NCBI RefSeq assembly: GCF_025506355.1
Contig: NZ_JANZYP010000002.1
Coordinates: 62,001-126,000 of the forward strand
DNA: 64,000 bases
Direction of reading: 5' to 3'
Source of the DNA: Sphaerisporangium corydalis
GTDB lineage: Bacteria > Actinomycetota > Actinomycetes > Streptosporangiales > Streptosporangiaceae
Shown here in pieces: positions 34,126 to 42,960 of the stretch. The notes beneath the pieces were generated by a model. It saw nothing but the letters and a program-made list of their open reading frames with translations. It searched no databases and had not been told where the DNA came from. Position 1 is the stretch's first letter. Every line of letters starts with the position of its first letter. The translations under genes and the position numbers were made by a program.

Positions 34126-34988
34126 CCGCCATCGCCGGGCGCCGGAGACCGCTGACCTCGGCCGCCACGCGCCGAGGGCCCTGGGTGACGCACCTGCTGC
34201 TCCTCCTCGGCGGCATCGCCTGGCTGTACCCGTTCGCGTGGACGCTGGGCAGCTCCCTGAAGAGCACCGACGAGTTCTTCGGCCGCGGGCTCAACCCGCT
34301 GCCCGGATCACCCCTGTGGTCCAACTACGCGGAGGCCTGGCAGGGCGCGTCCTTCGGCGCGTACTTCCTCAACACCGTCTTCATCACCGTCGCCACCGTG
34401 GTCATCACCCTGCTGGTCACCGCGACCGCGGGGTACGTCCTTGCCCGGACGCACTTCCCCGGCAAGGCGCTGGTCCTGGTCGTGGTCGCCGCGACGGTGT
34501 TCCTGCCGCACGGCTACACCATCATCCCGATCTTCGACATCATGCGGGGACTCGGGCTGCTCAACAGCCTCTGGTCGATCATCATCGTCCAGGCGTCCGG
34601 CGGGGTCGTGTTCGGGACGTTCCTGTTCATGGGCTACTTCCGGGCGATCGACCGCTCCCTGGAGGACGCCGCGCGGGTGGACGGGGCGAACTTCCACCAG
34701 ATCTTCTGGCGGATCATGCTGCCGCTGTCCGGGCCGATGCTCGCGACCGTGGGCCTGTTCACCGCGATCTCGGCGTGGAACAGCTTCTTCATCCCGCTGG
34801 TGTTCACCCTGGCCCGCCCGGAACTACGCACCCTGGGCGTCGGGATGTACGCCTTCATCGGCGAGAACTCCACCGACTGGACCCTGCTGTGCGCCGGGTC
34901 GGTCATCACCCTCGCACCCATCATCGCCATTTTCCTGGTGCTGCAGAGATTCTTCATCAACGGACTCGCCGGCGCCGTCAAACAATGA
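34122..34988 (+). CDS. Carbohydrate ABC transporter permease (MalG/UgpE type)
   Basis: The 288-residue protein starts at the ATG overlapping the stop of the first permease gene. It has six membrane segments and the EAA motif as EDAARVDGANFHQIFWRIMLP. No ATPase gene follows; in actinobacteria such importers commonly share one MsiK-type ATPase encoded elsewhere, and I infer the same here. Confidence 0.92.
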   Translation: MTAIAGRRRPLTSAATRRGPWVTHLLLLLGGIAWLYPFAWTLGSSLKSTDEFFGRGLNPLPGSPLWSNYAEAWQGASFGAYFLNTVFITVATVVITLLVTATAGYVLARTHFPGKALVLVVVAATVFLPHGYTIIPIFDIMRGLGLLNSLWSIIIVQASGGVVFGTFLFMGYFRAIDRSLEDAARVDGANFHQIFWRIMLPLSGPMLATVGLFTAISAWNSFFIPLVFTLARPELRTLGVGMYAFIGENSTDWTLLCAGSVITLAPIIAIFLVLQRFFINGLAGAVKQ

Positions 34989-35006
34989 CTCAGAAGGGGC
35001 CCGACC

Positions 35007-36290
35007 ATGCCCAACCCCCTGCGGGCCGCGATCGTCGGCACCGGCCAGCGCGCCCAGCTGTTCACCCGGGGCCTGGCCCAGCGGGAGCACATCGACCTGG
35101 TCGCGCTCTGCGACCCCAGCAAGACCCGCATGGCGGTGCACAACGGCATCATCACCGAGCTCGGCCGCCCGCCCGCCGCCACACGGCACCCTGACGAGTT
35201 CGCCGACCTCGTACGCGACCTCGACATCGTGGTCGTGACGACGGTCGACGCTCTACACGACGCTTACATCGTCCCCGCGCTCGAGGCCGGCTGCCGCGTG
35301 GTCACCGAGAAGCCGATGACGACCAGCGCCGAAGGCTGCCGGCGGATCCTCGCAGCCGTGGACCGCACCGGCTCGAACCTCACGGTCGCCTTCAACTACC
35401 GGTTCAACCCCGTCCACGAGCGGGTCCGGCAGCTCCTGAGTACCGGGGAGATCGGCGAGGTGCTCTCGGTGCACTTCGAGTGGCTGCTGGACGTACGGCA
35501 CGGCGCCGACTACTTCCGCCGCTGGCACCGCGACAAGGCCAGCAGCGGCGGGCTCATGGTGCACAAGTCCGGCCACCACTTCGACCTGGTCAACTGGTGG
35601 CTCGGCACCGTGCCGAGCAGGGTGTACGGGCAGGGACGGCTGGGCTTCTACGGCGCGACCGGCGGGCGGCGTGCCGGGCACGCGCGCGACTACGAGCGCG
35701 CGTACGGGGCGCCCGAGGCGGCCGACGACCCGTTCGCCCTCGACCTGGCGGCGAACGACCAGCTCAGGGAGCTCTACCTGAACGCCGAGCACGAGGACGG
35801 CTACCTGCGCGACCGCAACGTCTTCGGCGACGGCATCACCATCGAGGACGACATGGCGGTCCTGGTGACGTACGCGAGCGGGGCCACCATGACCTACCAC
35901 CTCACGGCCTACGCGCCGTGGGAGGGATACCGGGTGATGTTCAACGGCACCCGGGGGCGGCTGGAACTGGAGGTCGACGAGACCCAGTGGGCCGCTCCGC
36001 GCGCGGGCGTGTCCGCGGCCACCGGAGCGCTGCACGGGGACGTCGCCCTGCCCAACGCCGGCGGGGCACGGATCCGCGTCCGCCCCCTGTGGTCGCCGCC
36101 GCAGGACATTCCGGTGACGGTGGTCCACGAGGGGCACGGCGGGGCGGACGAGCGCATGCTGGCCGCCATGTTCGACGGCACCCCTTCTCCCGTGGAACTC
36201 GCCGACGAACGCGACGGCGCCCACGCCCTGAAGATCGGCCTGGCCGCCAACCACTCCTTCCTCACCGGGGAACCCGTCTCCCTCTCCTGA
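35007..36290 (+). CDS. Gfo/Idh/MocA family oxidoreductase
   Basis: The 427-residue enzyme has the N-terminal Rossmann motif AAIVGTGQRAQLF, the catalytic-site EKPMTT (Lys of EKP) and the C-terminal beta-sheet domain; FNYRFNP and HKSGHHFDLVNWW are typical of this superfamily, the latter holding the likely catalytic His. It probably oxidises or reduces a sugar or inositol derivative with NAD(P). It lies 18 bp after the permease gene and closes the importer operon, so it likely handles the imported sugar. The exact substrate cannot be told. Confidence 0.9.
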   Translation: MPNPLRAAIVGTGQRAQLFTRGLAQREHIDLVALCDPSKTRMAVHNGIITELGRPPAATRHPDEFADLVRDLDIVVVTTVDALHDAYIVPALEAGCRVVTEKPMTTSAEGCRRILAAVDRTGSNLTVAFNYRFNPVHERVRQLLSTGEIGEVLSVHFEWLLDVRHGADYFRRWHRDKASSGGLMVHKSGHHFDLVNWWLGTVPSRVYGQGRLGFYGATGGRRAGHARDYERAYGAPEAADDPFALDLAANDQLRELYLNAEHEDGYLRDRNVFGDGITIEDDMAVLVTYASGATMTYHLTAYAPWEGYRVMFNGTRGRLELEVDETQWAAPRAGVSAATGALHGDVALPNAGGARIRVRPLWSPPQDIPVTVVHEGHGGADERMLAAMFDGTPSPVELADERDGAHALKIGLAANHSFLTGEPVSLS

Positions 36291-36409
36291 CCAGGAACCT
36301 TCGCACGAGACGTCGCGACCGCTCACTGTGAACGGGAAACAAACGTCTCCTGACCAGGAACCTTCCGCACGAGACATCGCCACCGCTCACTTTGAACGGG
36401 GAACCGACC
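36283..36409. repeat. Tandem duplication of about 63 bp between two convergent genes
   Basis: The block beginning TCTCCTGACCAGGAACCTTC at 36283 recurs at 36346 with a few substitutions and one or two single-base indels. Both contain GCACGAGAC, CCGCTCACT and TGAACGGG. The first copy includes the stop codon of the Gfo/Idh/MocA gene; the second ends at the stop of the MarR gene at 36411. Confidence 0.85.
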
Positions 36410-36410
36410 T

Positions 36411-36854
36411 CTACTTCGCTTTGAGTTCCGTGAGCAGGCGCAGCAACGAGGCGCGCAGCGCCTCCAGTTCCTCCGGGCTCGTCAGCTGCGCCCAGCGCTC
36501 CTCGACGCGCTCGGCCGTCCCGTGCGTCACCGGTTTGACGGAGGCGCCGCGCCCGGTGGGGAACACCAGCCGGGAGCGGCGGTCCCCAGGGTTCGGCCGG
36601 CGCTCCACGTACCCGAGGCGCTCGAGCTGCTCGACCGCCTCGGCCATCGTCTGCTTGCGCACCCGGGCGTGCGCGGCGAGTTCCGACACGCTGATGCCCT
36701 CCGCCGACAGGAACGGGAACACGTTCGCGTGCGCGGGCCGCAGGTCGCCGAAACCCGCCTCGTTCAGCGCCACATCGATGTCCTGGGCGTAGTGCTGGTA
36801 CAGCAGCCGGAGCAAAAGCCCTATCAGCGGGCGTGTAGGGAGGTCTGCATCCAT
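36411..36854 (-). CDS. MarR family transcriptional regulator
   Basis: The 147-residue regulator has the MarR winged helix: GISVSELAAHARVRKQTMAEAVEQLERLGYVERRPNPGDRRSRLV, read in parts, with the DxRxR wing. The helices around it form the dimer interface. It starts at ATG 36854, only 4 bp from a perfect 18-bp palindrome, so autorepression is likely. It is divergent from a second MarR-like gene that shares the same palindrome. Confidence 0.9.
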   Translation of the reverse strand: MDADLPTRPLIGLLLRLLYQHYAQDIDVALNEAGFGDLRPAHANVFPFLSAEGISVSELAAHARVRKQTMAEAVEQLERLGYVERRPNPGDRRSRLVFPTGRGASVKPVTHGTAERVEERWAQLTSPEELEALRASLLRLLTELKAK

Positions 36855-36858
36855 AATA

Positions 36859-36876
36859 TAGACAGGGCCCTGTCTA
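36859..36876. promoter_or_regulatory. Perfect 18-bp palindrome between two divergent MarR-like genes
   Basis: TAGACAGGGCCCTGTCTA reads the same on both strands. It lies 4 bp from the MarR start at 36854 and 50 bp from the regulator start at 36927. MarR dimers bind sites of this length, so it is a likely operator for one or both regulators. Confidence 0.7.
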
Positions 36877-36926
36877 GTCGATACATTGGTCAGGAACCTG
36901 TCGATCCTACGAGAGCGGACCCCGCC

Positions 36927-37358
36927 ATGACCACACCGCAGATCGCCTTCGGCCCGGCCCTCGCCTTCGCCGAGCGGACGCTGACCGCCGTCCTGCGCCG
37001 GCACCTCGCCGAGCGCCGGACCACACCCGAGACCTGGTACGCCCTGCAACTGATCGCCATGCGCGGCCCGAGGCTGTCCCGCGAAGCACTGAGCCACGAC
37101 CTCGCGGACTCACGTTCCCTGGACACCGAGTCGACGCGCGAACTCCTCACCCGGCTCGAGACCGAAGGCCTGATCAGCGGCGACGAGGAGCTCTCCCTGA
37201 CGCCCGAGGGAGAGACCCTCCATCGCAGCCTGCGCGAGTTCGTCACCACCCCGACGGCCGAGCTCCTGAGCCGATTCGACCCCGACGACATCGCCACGAC
37301 CGTACGCACCCTCCAAGCGATCACCCAACAGGCCACGAAGGACCTCACCTCCAACTGA
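36927..37358 (+). CDS. MarR-like winged-helix regulator
   Basis: The 143-residue protein has a helical N-terminus (PALAFAERTLTAVLRRHLAERRTTPETWYALQLI, given in part) resembling MarR helix 1-2 packing, then a short winged region LLTRLETEGLISGDEELSLTPEGETL and a C-terminal helix. The DNA-recognition helix is less typical than in its neighbour, so it may be a divergent family member or a heterodimer partner. It starts at ATG 36927 with GAGCGGA upstream. Confidence 0.75.
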   Translation: MTTPQIAFGPALAFAERTLTAVLRRHLAERRTTPETWYALQLIAMRGPRLSREALSHDLADSRSLDTESTRELLTRLETEGLISGDEELSLTPEGETLHRSLREFVTTPTAELLSRFDPDDIATTVRTLQAITQQATKDLTSN

Positions 37359-37507
37359 CCACCCGCGCTTTACTTCGCAATCGCTCGGGACGGCAAGCCG
37401 CCGGGCCCACTCGGTATTGATGCCTGGTCGCCGGCGAATCGCTGAATACACTGCCGGTGACGCCATAACCGCCACCAGTGATGACGGTTAGACCACATAA
37501 AGCGAAC

Positions 37508-37526
37508 GAAGGTTAGGTTTACCTTT
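37508..37526 (+). promoter_or_regulatory. Candidate iron box (IdeR/DmdR type)
   Basis: GAAGGTTAGGTTTACCTTT matches 13 of 19 positions of the actinobacterial iron-box consensus TTAGGTTAGGCTAACCTAA, including the AGGTTAGG core and ACCT. It lies in the 818-bp region 37359-38176, where I find no convincing gene. The next gene to the right is the haem peroxidase, about 650 bp away, so the target is uncertain. Confidence 0.45.
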
Positions 37527-37684
37527 GACGGAGGCCGGTTTCGGCGTCGCTTCCGATGCGGCGTGAGCCGTCCGGAAAAGAGTCCGCGAAACGCGGCGCG
37601 GTGCGTGTGAGCAGGGAAGCGACGGGTCGGTGCCCGGCGCTTCCTCGCGTTTCAACGGCCTTTTTCGCCGAGTTTGTCAAGGTC

Positions 37685-37733
37685 TTGACTAATCGGTTTC
37701 GGCTGTTGATAGTGAACAGGAGGGCGCCCTCCT
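37685..37733 (+). promoter_or_regulatory. Sigma-70-type promoter with palindrome at the start site
   Basis: TTGACT (37685-37690) and GATAGT (37708-37713) are 17 bp apart. A perfect 16-bp palindrome, AGGAGGGCGCCCTCCT, follows at 37718-37733 where transcription would begin. It would give the haem peroxidase gene a leader of about 450 nt. The palindrome could be an operator or a 5' hairpin. Confidence 0.5.
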
Positions 37734-38176
37734 CTAACGGCCCGATCCCGGCTGTGCCGGTGGTCGGTCATCTCCTGAGGGAGAAACCATGGAACAACGC
37801 AGGTTCGAGGCCGCCATTTCCATTCTCTGCCGCCGCCGGAACCACCACATATAAGGACCAGCGCGGGTGAGGAGCCCATGATGGTCCAACCCCCGCCGCC
37901 GCTCGGCATCGGCGGAGGTGCCGGCGTGCCCGCCGGCAATCCCTGAACAGATGAGTGCGAGCGCCCTGACCGCGCGTTCCTGCGCCCTCGTCCAGTAATC
38001 CACGCCTGCCACGATCGACGTCGTCCCCCTCGGCGCCGGTCGTCGCCTGCGCGGATCGGCGCGTTCGCGATCGGCCATGCCCCCTACCGGCGCCTGCGAT
38101 CTCTCTGCTCCTTGAGCTCGCGGCGGCGGGACCGGCGCTGCGCGCATCTTTCCCATCTCCAGCAGGGAGTTCGTCC

Positions 38177-40306
38177 ATGCGACCGGTTCTTCCCTCGACG
38201 AGCCGCCGTTCCCGGCCCGCCGTCCGCGTCCATCGCCGCCGTATCCCGTACCGCGTTCCTCGTCACCGCGTACCCGTCGTCCTGTCGGGGCTCGCGCTGC
38301 TGCTCGGCTCGATCGTGGCCACGAGTACCCCGGCCACCTCGGCGGTCGCCGCCGGTCCGATCCTCGGCACCTGGGAGGCCGAAAGCCTCGACGGCACCGG
38401 GAACAACCCGTTCTCGTCGTCCCTGGGCAGCGTCGGCACCAGGTACCTACGGCTGGCTCCTGCTCGGTACGCCGATGGCAGGAGCCAGGTGGTCGCCGGG
38501 CCGAACGCGCGACTGGTGTCCAATCGGGTGTTCAACGATACGAATGTGAATGTGTTCTCCGAGCGGGGGGTCACGCAGTGGGGGAACGTGTGGGGTCAGT
38601 TCCTGGACCACACCATCGGGTTGCGGCAGGAGAACGGGACCGCGGCCGACATCCCCTTCGATCGCAATGACCCGCTGGAGACCTTCACCAACGACCTCGG
38701 TGTCGTGCCGTTCACCCGCACGGCCGCCGCGCCGGGGACCGGGGTGTCCAATGCCCGTCAGCAGGTGAACACGGTCAGTTCCTTCATCGACGCGTGGGCG
38801 GTGTACGGCGGGACCGACGCCCGCCTGGACTGGTTACGCGATGGTTCGGTGGACGGCAACCCGGCCAACAACAACGCCACCTTGCTGCTGCCCGGGGGGT
38901 ATCTGCCTAGGCGTACCAGCCGAGGCAACGCCGCGACCGCGCCCGCCATGCAGGTCGACGGCCGCCTGCTGGGCAACCCCAACAACGCCGCCGTCGCCGG
39001 CGACGTCCGCGCCAACGAGAACATCGCACTGACCGCGACCCAGACCCTGTTCGCCCGCGAACACAACCGCATCGTCTCGCTCCTGCCGGCGTCGATGTCA
39101 CAGGAGGACAAGTTCCAGCTCGCCCGGGTCGTGGTGATCGCCGAACAGCAGTACATCACCTACCACGAGTTCCTCCCGGCGATGGGCGTCACCCTGCCCG
39201 CCTACCAGGGCTACGACCCCGGCCTCGACCCCTCGCTCGCCAACGAGTTCGCGACGGTGGGGTACCGCGCCCACAGCCAGATCCACGGCGAGATGGAGTT
39301 CGAGACCCAAGCCGCCCGCTACACCCCCGCCACCCTGGCCGCGTTGGAAGCACAAGGGGTCGAGGTCGAGGTCGACGGCGCCGACGTCGACCTCGCCGTC
39401 CCCCTCAACGTGGCGTTCTTCAACCCCGACCTGGTCAACCAGATCCAGCTCGGCCCCATGCTGCAGGGCATCGGCGGGGAATCGGAGTACAAGAACGACG
39501 AAATGATCGACAACCAGCTGCGCAGCGTGCTGTTCCAGGTCCCCGTGGCCGGCAACCCCGGCTGCCTGGACGGCCCCACCCTGCCGGCCTGCTTCCACGG
39601 GGTGGTCGACCTGGGTGCCATCGACCTGCAACGCGGCCGCGACCACGGCATGCCCACCTACAACCAGCTCCGCGCCGCCTACGATCTGCCCGCCAAGAGC
39701 TCCTTCACCGCCATCACCGGCGAGAGCACCGACGCCTTTCCCGCCGACCCCCTGCTCACCCCCGGCAACGAGATCAACGACCCCCAAAGCCTCGACATCA
39801 CCCAGCTGTTCGACATCAACGGCACCCCCACCACCCTTGCGGCCGACAACGCCACCCGCGTCGTCCGCCGCACCACCCTGGCCGCCCGCCTCAAAGCCGT
39901 GTACGGCACCGTGGCCAACCTGGACGCCTTCACCGGCATGCTCGCCGAAAAACACGCCACCGGCTCAGAACTCGGCGAACTCCAGCGCGCCATCTGGCGC
40001 GACCAGTTCGGCGCCGCACGCGACGGCGACCGGTTCTTCTACCAAAACGACCCCCTGCAGACCACCATCCGTCAGCAATACGGCATCGACTACCGCAAAA
40101 CCCTGTCCCAGCTCATCGCCCTCAACACCGACATCCCCCCAGCCGACCTCCCCGCCAACGTCTTCCTCCTCCCCACCAGCCCAGCCCTCACCACCCCGCA
40201 AACCACCGCCACACCCCTCTCCCCCTCGGCGCCATCCCGGAACACCCGCCTCGACTCAGACGGCTCCAGCACCACCACCCGAACCAGACAGCACACCCCA
40301 CGCTGA
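38177..40306 (+). CDS. Secreted animal-type haem peroxidase
   Basis: This 709-residue protein belongs to the animal haem peroxidase family (PF03098), not to catalase-peroxidases. A long basic N-region and hydrophobic stretch (about 32-58) form the signal peptide. The distal site is intact: Gln141, Asp144 and His145 in QFLDH match Gln91, Asp94 and His95 of myeloperoxidase, and Arg278 and Glu281 in RANE match Arg239 and Glu242. Thus both haem-ester acids are kept, while the Met of the sulfonium link is Asn. The proximal ligand is probably His366 in GYRAHSQIH, one residue closer to its Arg than usual, so this assignment is tentative. A Thr/Ser/Pro tail of about 35 residues ends the protein. Confidence 0.88.
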   Translation: MRPVLPSTSRRSRPAVRVHRRRIPYRVPRHRVPVVLSGLALLLGSIVATSTPATSAVAAGPILGTWEAESLDGTGNNPFSSSLGSVGTRYLRLAPARYADGRSQVVAGPNARLVSNRVFNDTNVNVFSERGVTQWGNVWGQFLDHTIGLRQENGTAADIPFDRNDPLETFTNDLGVVPFTRTAAAPGTGVSNARQQVNTVSSFIDAWAVYGGTDARLDWLRDGSVDGNPANNNATLLLPGGYLPRRTSRGNAATAPAMQVDGRLLGNPNNAAVAGDVRANENIALTATQTLFAREHNRIVSLLPASMSQEDKFQLARVVVIAEQQYITYHEFLPAMGVTLPAYQGYDPGLDPSLANEFATVGYRAHSQIHGEMEFETQAARYTPATLAALEAQGVEVEVDGADVDLAVPLNVAFFNPDLVNQIQLGPMLQGIGGESEYKNDEMIDNQLRSVLFQVPVAGNPGCLDGPTLPACFHGVVDLGAIDLQRGRDHGMPTYNQLRAAYDLPAKSSFTAITGESTDAFPADPLLTPGNEINDPQSLDITQLFDINGTPTTLAADNATRVVRRTTLAARLKAVYGTVANLDAFTGMLAEKHATGSELGELQRAIWRDQFGAARDGDRFFYQNDPLQTTIRQQYGIDYRKTLSQLIALNTDIPPADLPANVFLLPTSPALTTPQTTATPLSPSAPSRNTRLDSDGSSTTTRTRQHTPR

Positions 40307-40332
40307 CCCCCATCACCCCCCCCATAACCCAA

Positions 40333-40364
40333 AGCACCGGCCCTGCCACACCAGGGCCGGTGCT
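40333..40364 (+). terminator. Terminator after the haem peroxidase
   Basis: AGCACCGGCCCTG and CAGGGCCGGTGCT form a perfect 13-bp stem with a CCACAC loop, followed by TGCTTT. The rest of the 339-bp gap up to 40645 holds no gene that I can support; it contains the AAAGGGG ribosome site of the next gene at 40634-40640. Confidence 0.8.
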
Positions 40365-40645
40365 TGCTTTCGGGTCGATCGCCTAGAGACGCCGTAGATA
40401 CGGGCCAGTCTCGATCAATCTGGATAATCGGGACATAACGTAATCGGAGTGGATGTGGTCCCCGTGGCTTGGTGTTTTGCCGGGGCGCGGTGAAACTGGC
40501 GTCAGGCCGGTTCGGTTGATCTCCGATTCAGGGGTCGTGAAGGGTTACGCGCACTGGCTCGATGTGCTGTGGCATGGCTGCGAGGAACGCGCCGGATTCC
40601 CGCTGGACCCGCGATGACCGTCACGCTCCGAACAAAGGGGTACTC

Positions 40646-40954
40646 ATGCTCTTCTACGTCCAGATGAAGTGGAACCACCAGGGCCGGATCGGCCTCGACG
40701 AGCTGTGGGACATCGAGGTGGACGAGGCCGAGCATGTTCTGAAGTCCATCGAGTCCGGGTTCTGCGTGGGCATATGGAAGGTCGCCGCGCAGAAGCGGCT
40801 GATCGCGATCGTGGATTCGCCCGACGCCGAGGAACTGGACCGGACCGCGCTCGGACGCCTCCCGATGCGGGAGTACCTCGAATTCGAGGAGATCTGGCCG
40901 CTGCGAAGCTACCTCGGGTTCGTCGAAGACGTGCGAAAGGGTTACCACGTGTGA
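40646..40954 (+). CDS. Muconolactone delta-isomerase family protein
   Basis: The 102-residue protein starts MLFYVQMKW behind AAAGGGG. It fits the small ferredoxin-like fold of muconolactone isomerase (PF02426): a first strand, the helix DELWDIEVDEAEHVLKSIE, then VGIWKVAAQKRLIAIVDSPDAEELDRTALGRLPM, read in parts. True isomerases sit in catechol-degradation operons; no other catechol gene is here. The neighbour 305 bp downstream is a secreted PQQ-type propeller protein, so a different role is likely. Confidence 0.85.
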   Translation: MLFYVQMKWNHQGRIGLDELWDIEVDEAEHVLKSIESGFCVGIWKVAAQKRLIAIVDSPDAEELDRTALGRLPMREYLEFEEIWPLRSYLGFVEDVRKGYHV

Positions 40955-41259
40955 CCGAAACCGGGGTCAGGGATCGACGGCGGCACAGGGACGCCGGGAA
41001 CGCGCCGCCGGATCGGCGGGCTCAGCGTGAAAGAGCCGCCTCCGATTAGGAGCCGGCCGTATCTCACCTATCAACATGTACCGAACTTCGGGCGTCTTCT
41101 CGCGGGGCGTGTATCAGGCCGCCCCGAAAGTCGATGCATGCCCGGCCGAATATCGCATTTACGAAGAAGACCGAAATCACCCGCCGGAGGTAGCGTCTGC
41201 GCTGAAAGGGGCTGAGGCAGCCCAGCGCTTGGTCATAGGCCAAGAGGAAAGAGATCCAC
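40955..41259 (+). other. Leader region of the PQQ-type propeller gene
   Basis: This 305-bp gap contains no supported gene. It has two modest hairpins: CGGGGC pairing with GCCCCG near 41103-41127, and CTTGG pairing with CCAAG directly before the GAGGAAAG ribosome site. No known riboswitch family could be matched by eye. Confidence 0.4.
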
Positions 41260-42873
41260 ATGCGCCCGAAACAAATCGATCATGGCCGGCTCCTGCGACG
41301 ACTGACGTTGCCCGCCATCGCGATGAGCGCTGTGCTCATCACCGGCCACTACGCGGTCGGAGTGCCCACCAGGGCCGCCGCGGACGTGACCACCTACTCC
41401 GCATCGAAGATCCCCTCCACGTGGACGCAGCCGAACGGCGACAAGGCCGCCACGCGCCGGGTGAGCGGTCCCATCAACTCCCGCTCGGTCTTCAAACTCG
41501 GCGTCGCCTGGACCGTGCCGATCAAGGCACCGGCGTCCCCCGACCGCTGGCCCGGCACGTACGCCACGACGCCGGTCGTGGTCGACGGAATCGTGTACAC
41601 GCAGGACCTCGACGCGAACGTCTACGCCATCGAACTGAAGACCGGCAATGTGCTGTGGACGAAGATGTACGACATGTCCAGCACCGGCCCCAACGGCGTC
41701 GCCTACGCGGGCGGCAAGGTCTTCGGCGCCACCACGACGCACGCGTTCGCGCTCGACGCCGCCACCGGCCAGGAAGTGTGGAGCAAGGAACTCGTCCTCA
41801 ACGAGTTCGAGGGCATCGACATGGCGCCCGCCGTCCACAACGGCACCGTCTACTTCTCCACCGTGCCCGGCAACAACGCCCACTTCCTCGCGGCCTCCGG
41901 CCGGGGCGTCCTGTGGGCGCTGGACACCGACACCGGCAGGACGAAGTGGAAGTTCGACACCGTACCGGTCGACCTCTGGGGCAACCCGGAGATGAACGCC
42001 GGCGGCGGCCTGTGGTACCCGCCGAGCTTCGACGACAAGGGGAACCTGTACTTCACGGTCGCCAACCCCCTGCCGTTCCTCGGCACGAAGGAACTCCCCT
42101 GGGGCTCCAGCCGCCCCGGGCCGAACCTGTACACCAACTCGCTCGTCAAGCTCAACGCCAAGACGGGCAAGCTCATCTGGTACAACCAGGTGCTCCCGCA
42201 TGATGTCAACGACTGGGACCTCATGTTGCCCCCGCTTCTGACGACCGTGCACGGCAGGCCCGTCGCGCTCAGTTCCGGCAAGATGGGCATCGTCTACATG
42301 TTCGATCAGGCGACCGGCAAGCTGTTGTGGAAGACGCCGGTCGGCCTGCACAACGGTCACGACGATGACAACCTGTTCGCGCTGCGCGGCGAGTTCGACA
42401 AGCTGCCCTCGCTCCCGGTCACCGTCTACCCGGGTGTGCTCGGCGGTGTCATGGGGCCGCTGGCCGTCGACGACACCACGGTGTACGCCGCGGTGAACAA
42501 CTTCCCGGTCACCTGGAACACCCAGGAGCCGCCGCCGGACTTCCCGGCCGTCACCACGGGCACCGGTCAGATGTTCGCGCTGGACCTGGCCACCGGCAGG
42601 GTGAAGTGGGTGCGCGACTTCGACCACACGCCCTACGGCGCCTCGACCGTCGTCAACGACCTGGTCTTCACCACGACCTTCGACGGCACCATCCACGCGC
42701 TGAGCACCAGGACAGGCGAGACGGTCTGGCAGGACACGCTGCCCGCCGCGTCCAACTCGCCCGTCGCCGTCCAGGGCAAGTACGTGCTCGCCGGTGGTGG
42801 CTGGCCGATGGAGGACGGCCAGAAGGCCGAGATCATCGCCTACCGCCTCGGCGCGGACGGACCGGCCCGATGA
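41260..42873 (+). CDS. Secreted PQQ-binding-like beta-propeller protein (quinoprotein type)
   Basis: The 537-residue protein has a signal peptide ending at about residue 40 and repeats of the WD-like PQQ propeller: VVVDGIVYTQDLDANVYAIELKTGNVLW, AFALDAATGQEVWSKEL, LWALDTDTGRTKWKF, LVKLNAKTGKLIWYNQV, MFDQATGKLLWKTPV, MFALDLATGRVKW and IHALSTRTGETVWQD, cited in fragments. Around eight blades fit a quinoprotein alcohol dehydrogenase fold. The vicinal Cys pair and the Asp-Tyr-Asp-type calcium site of classical methanol dehydrogenases are not visible, so enzymatic activity is unproven. It may share a transcript with the isomerase-like gene. Confidence 0.85.
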   Translation: MRPKQIDHGRLLRRLTLPAIAMSAVLITGHYAVGVPTRAAADVTTYSASKIPSTWTQPNGDKAATRRVSGPINSRSVFKLGVAWTVPIKAPASPDRWPGTYATTPVVVDGIVYTQDLDANVYAIELKTGNVLWTKMYDMSSTGPNGVAYAGGKVFGATTTHAFALDAATGQEVWSKELVLNEFEGIDMAPAVHNGTVYFSTVPGNNAHFLAASGRGVLWALDTDTGRTKWKFDTVPVDLWGNPEMNAGGGLWYPPSFDDKGNLYFTVANPLPFLGTKELPWGSSRPGPNLYTNSLVKLNAKTGKLIWYNQVLPHDVNDWDLMLPPLLTTVHGRPVALSSGKMGIVYMFDQATGKLLWKTPVGLHNGHDDDNLFALRGEFDKLPSLPVTVYPGVLGGVMGPLAVDDTTVYAAVNNFPVTWNTQEPPPDFPAVTTGTGQMFALDLATGRVKWVRDFDHTPYGASTVVNDLVFTTTFDGTIHALSTRTGETVWQDTLPAASNSPVAVQGKYVLAGGGWPMEDGQKAEIIAYRLGADGPAR

Positions 42874-42960
42874 CGACCCGGCCGCTGCTCTGACCCGGAG
42901 GGCGTACGTTCCTCCCGGACTCGAAAGCGCAGATTCCGGATAAACCGCGTTCAACCGCCG

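Noticed and set aside
37556-37870. 104-codon open frame before the haem peroxidase gene
   Set aside because: Composition and absence of a ribosome site or family pattern argue against a gene; it overlaps the promoter and palindrome.
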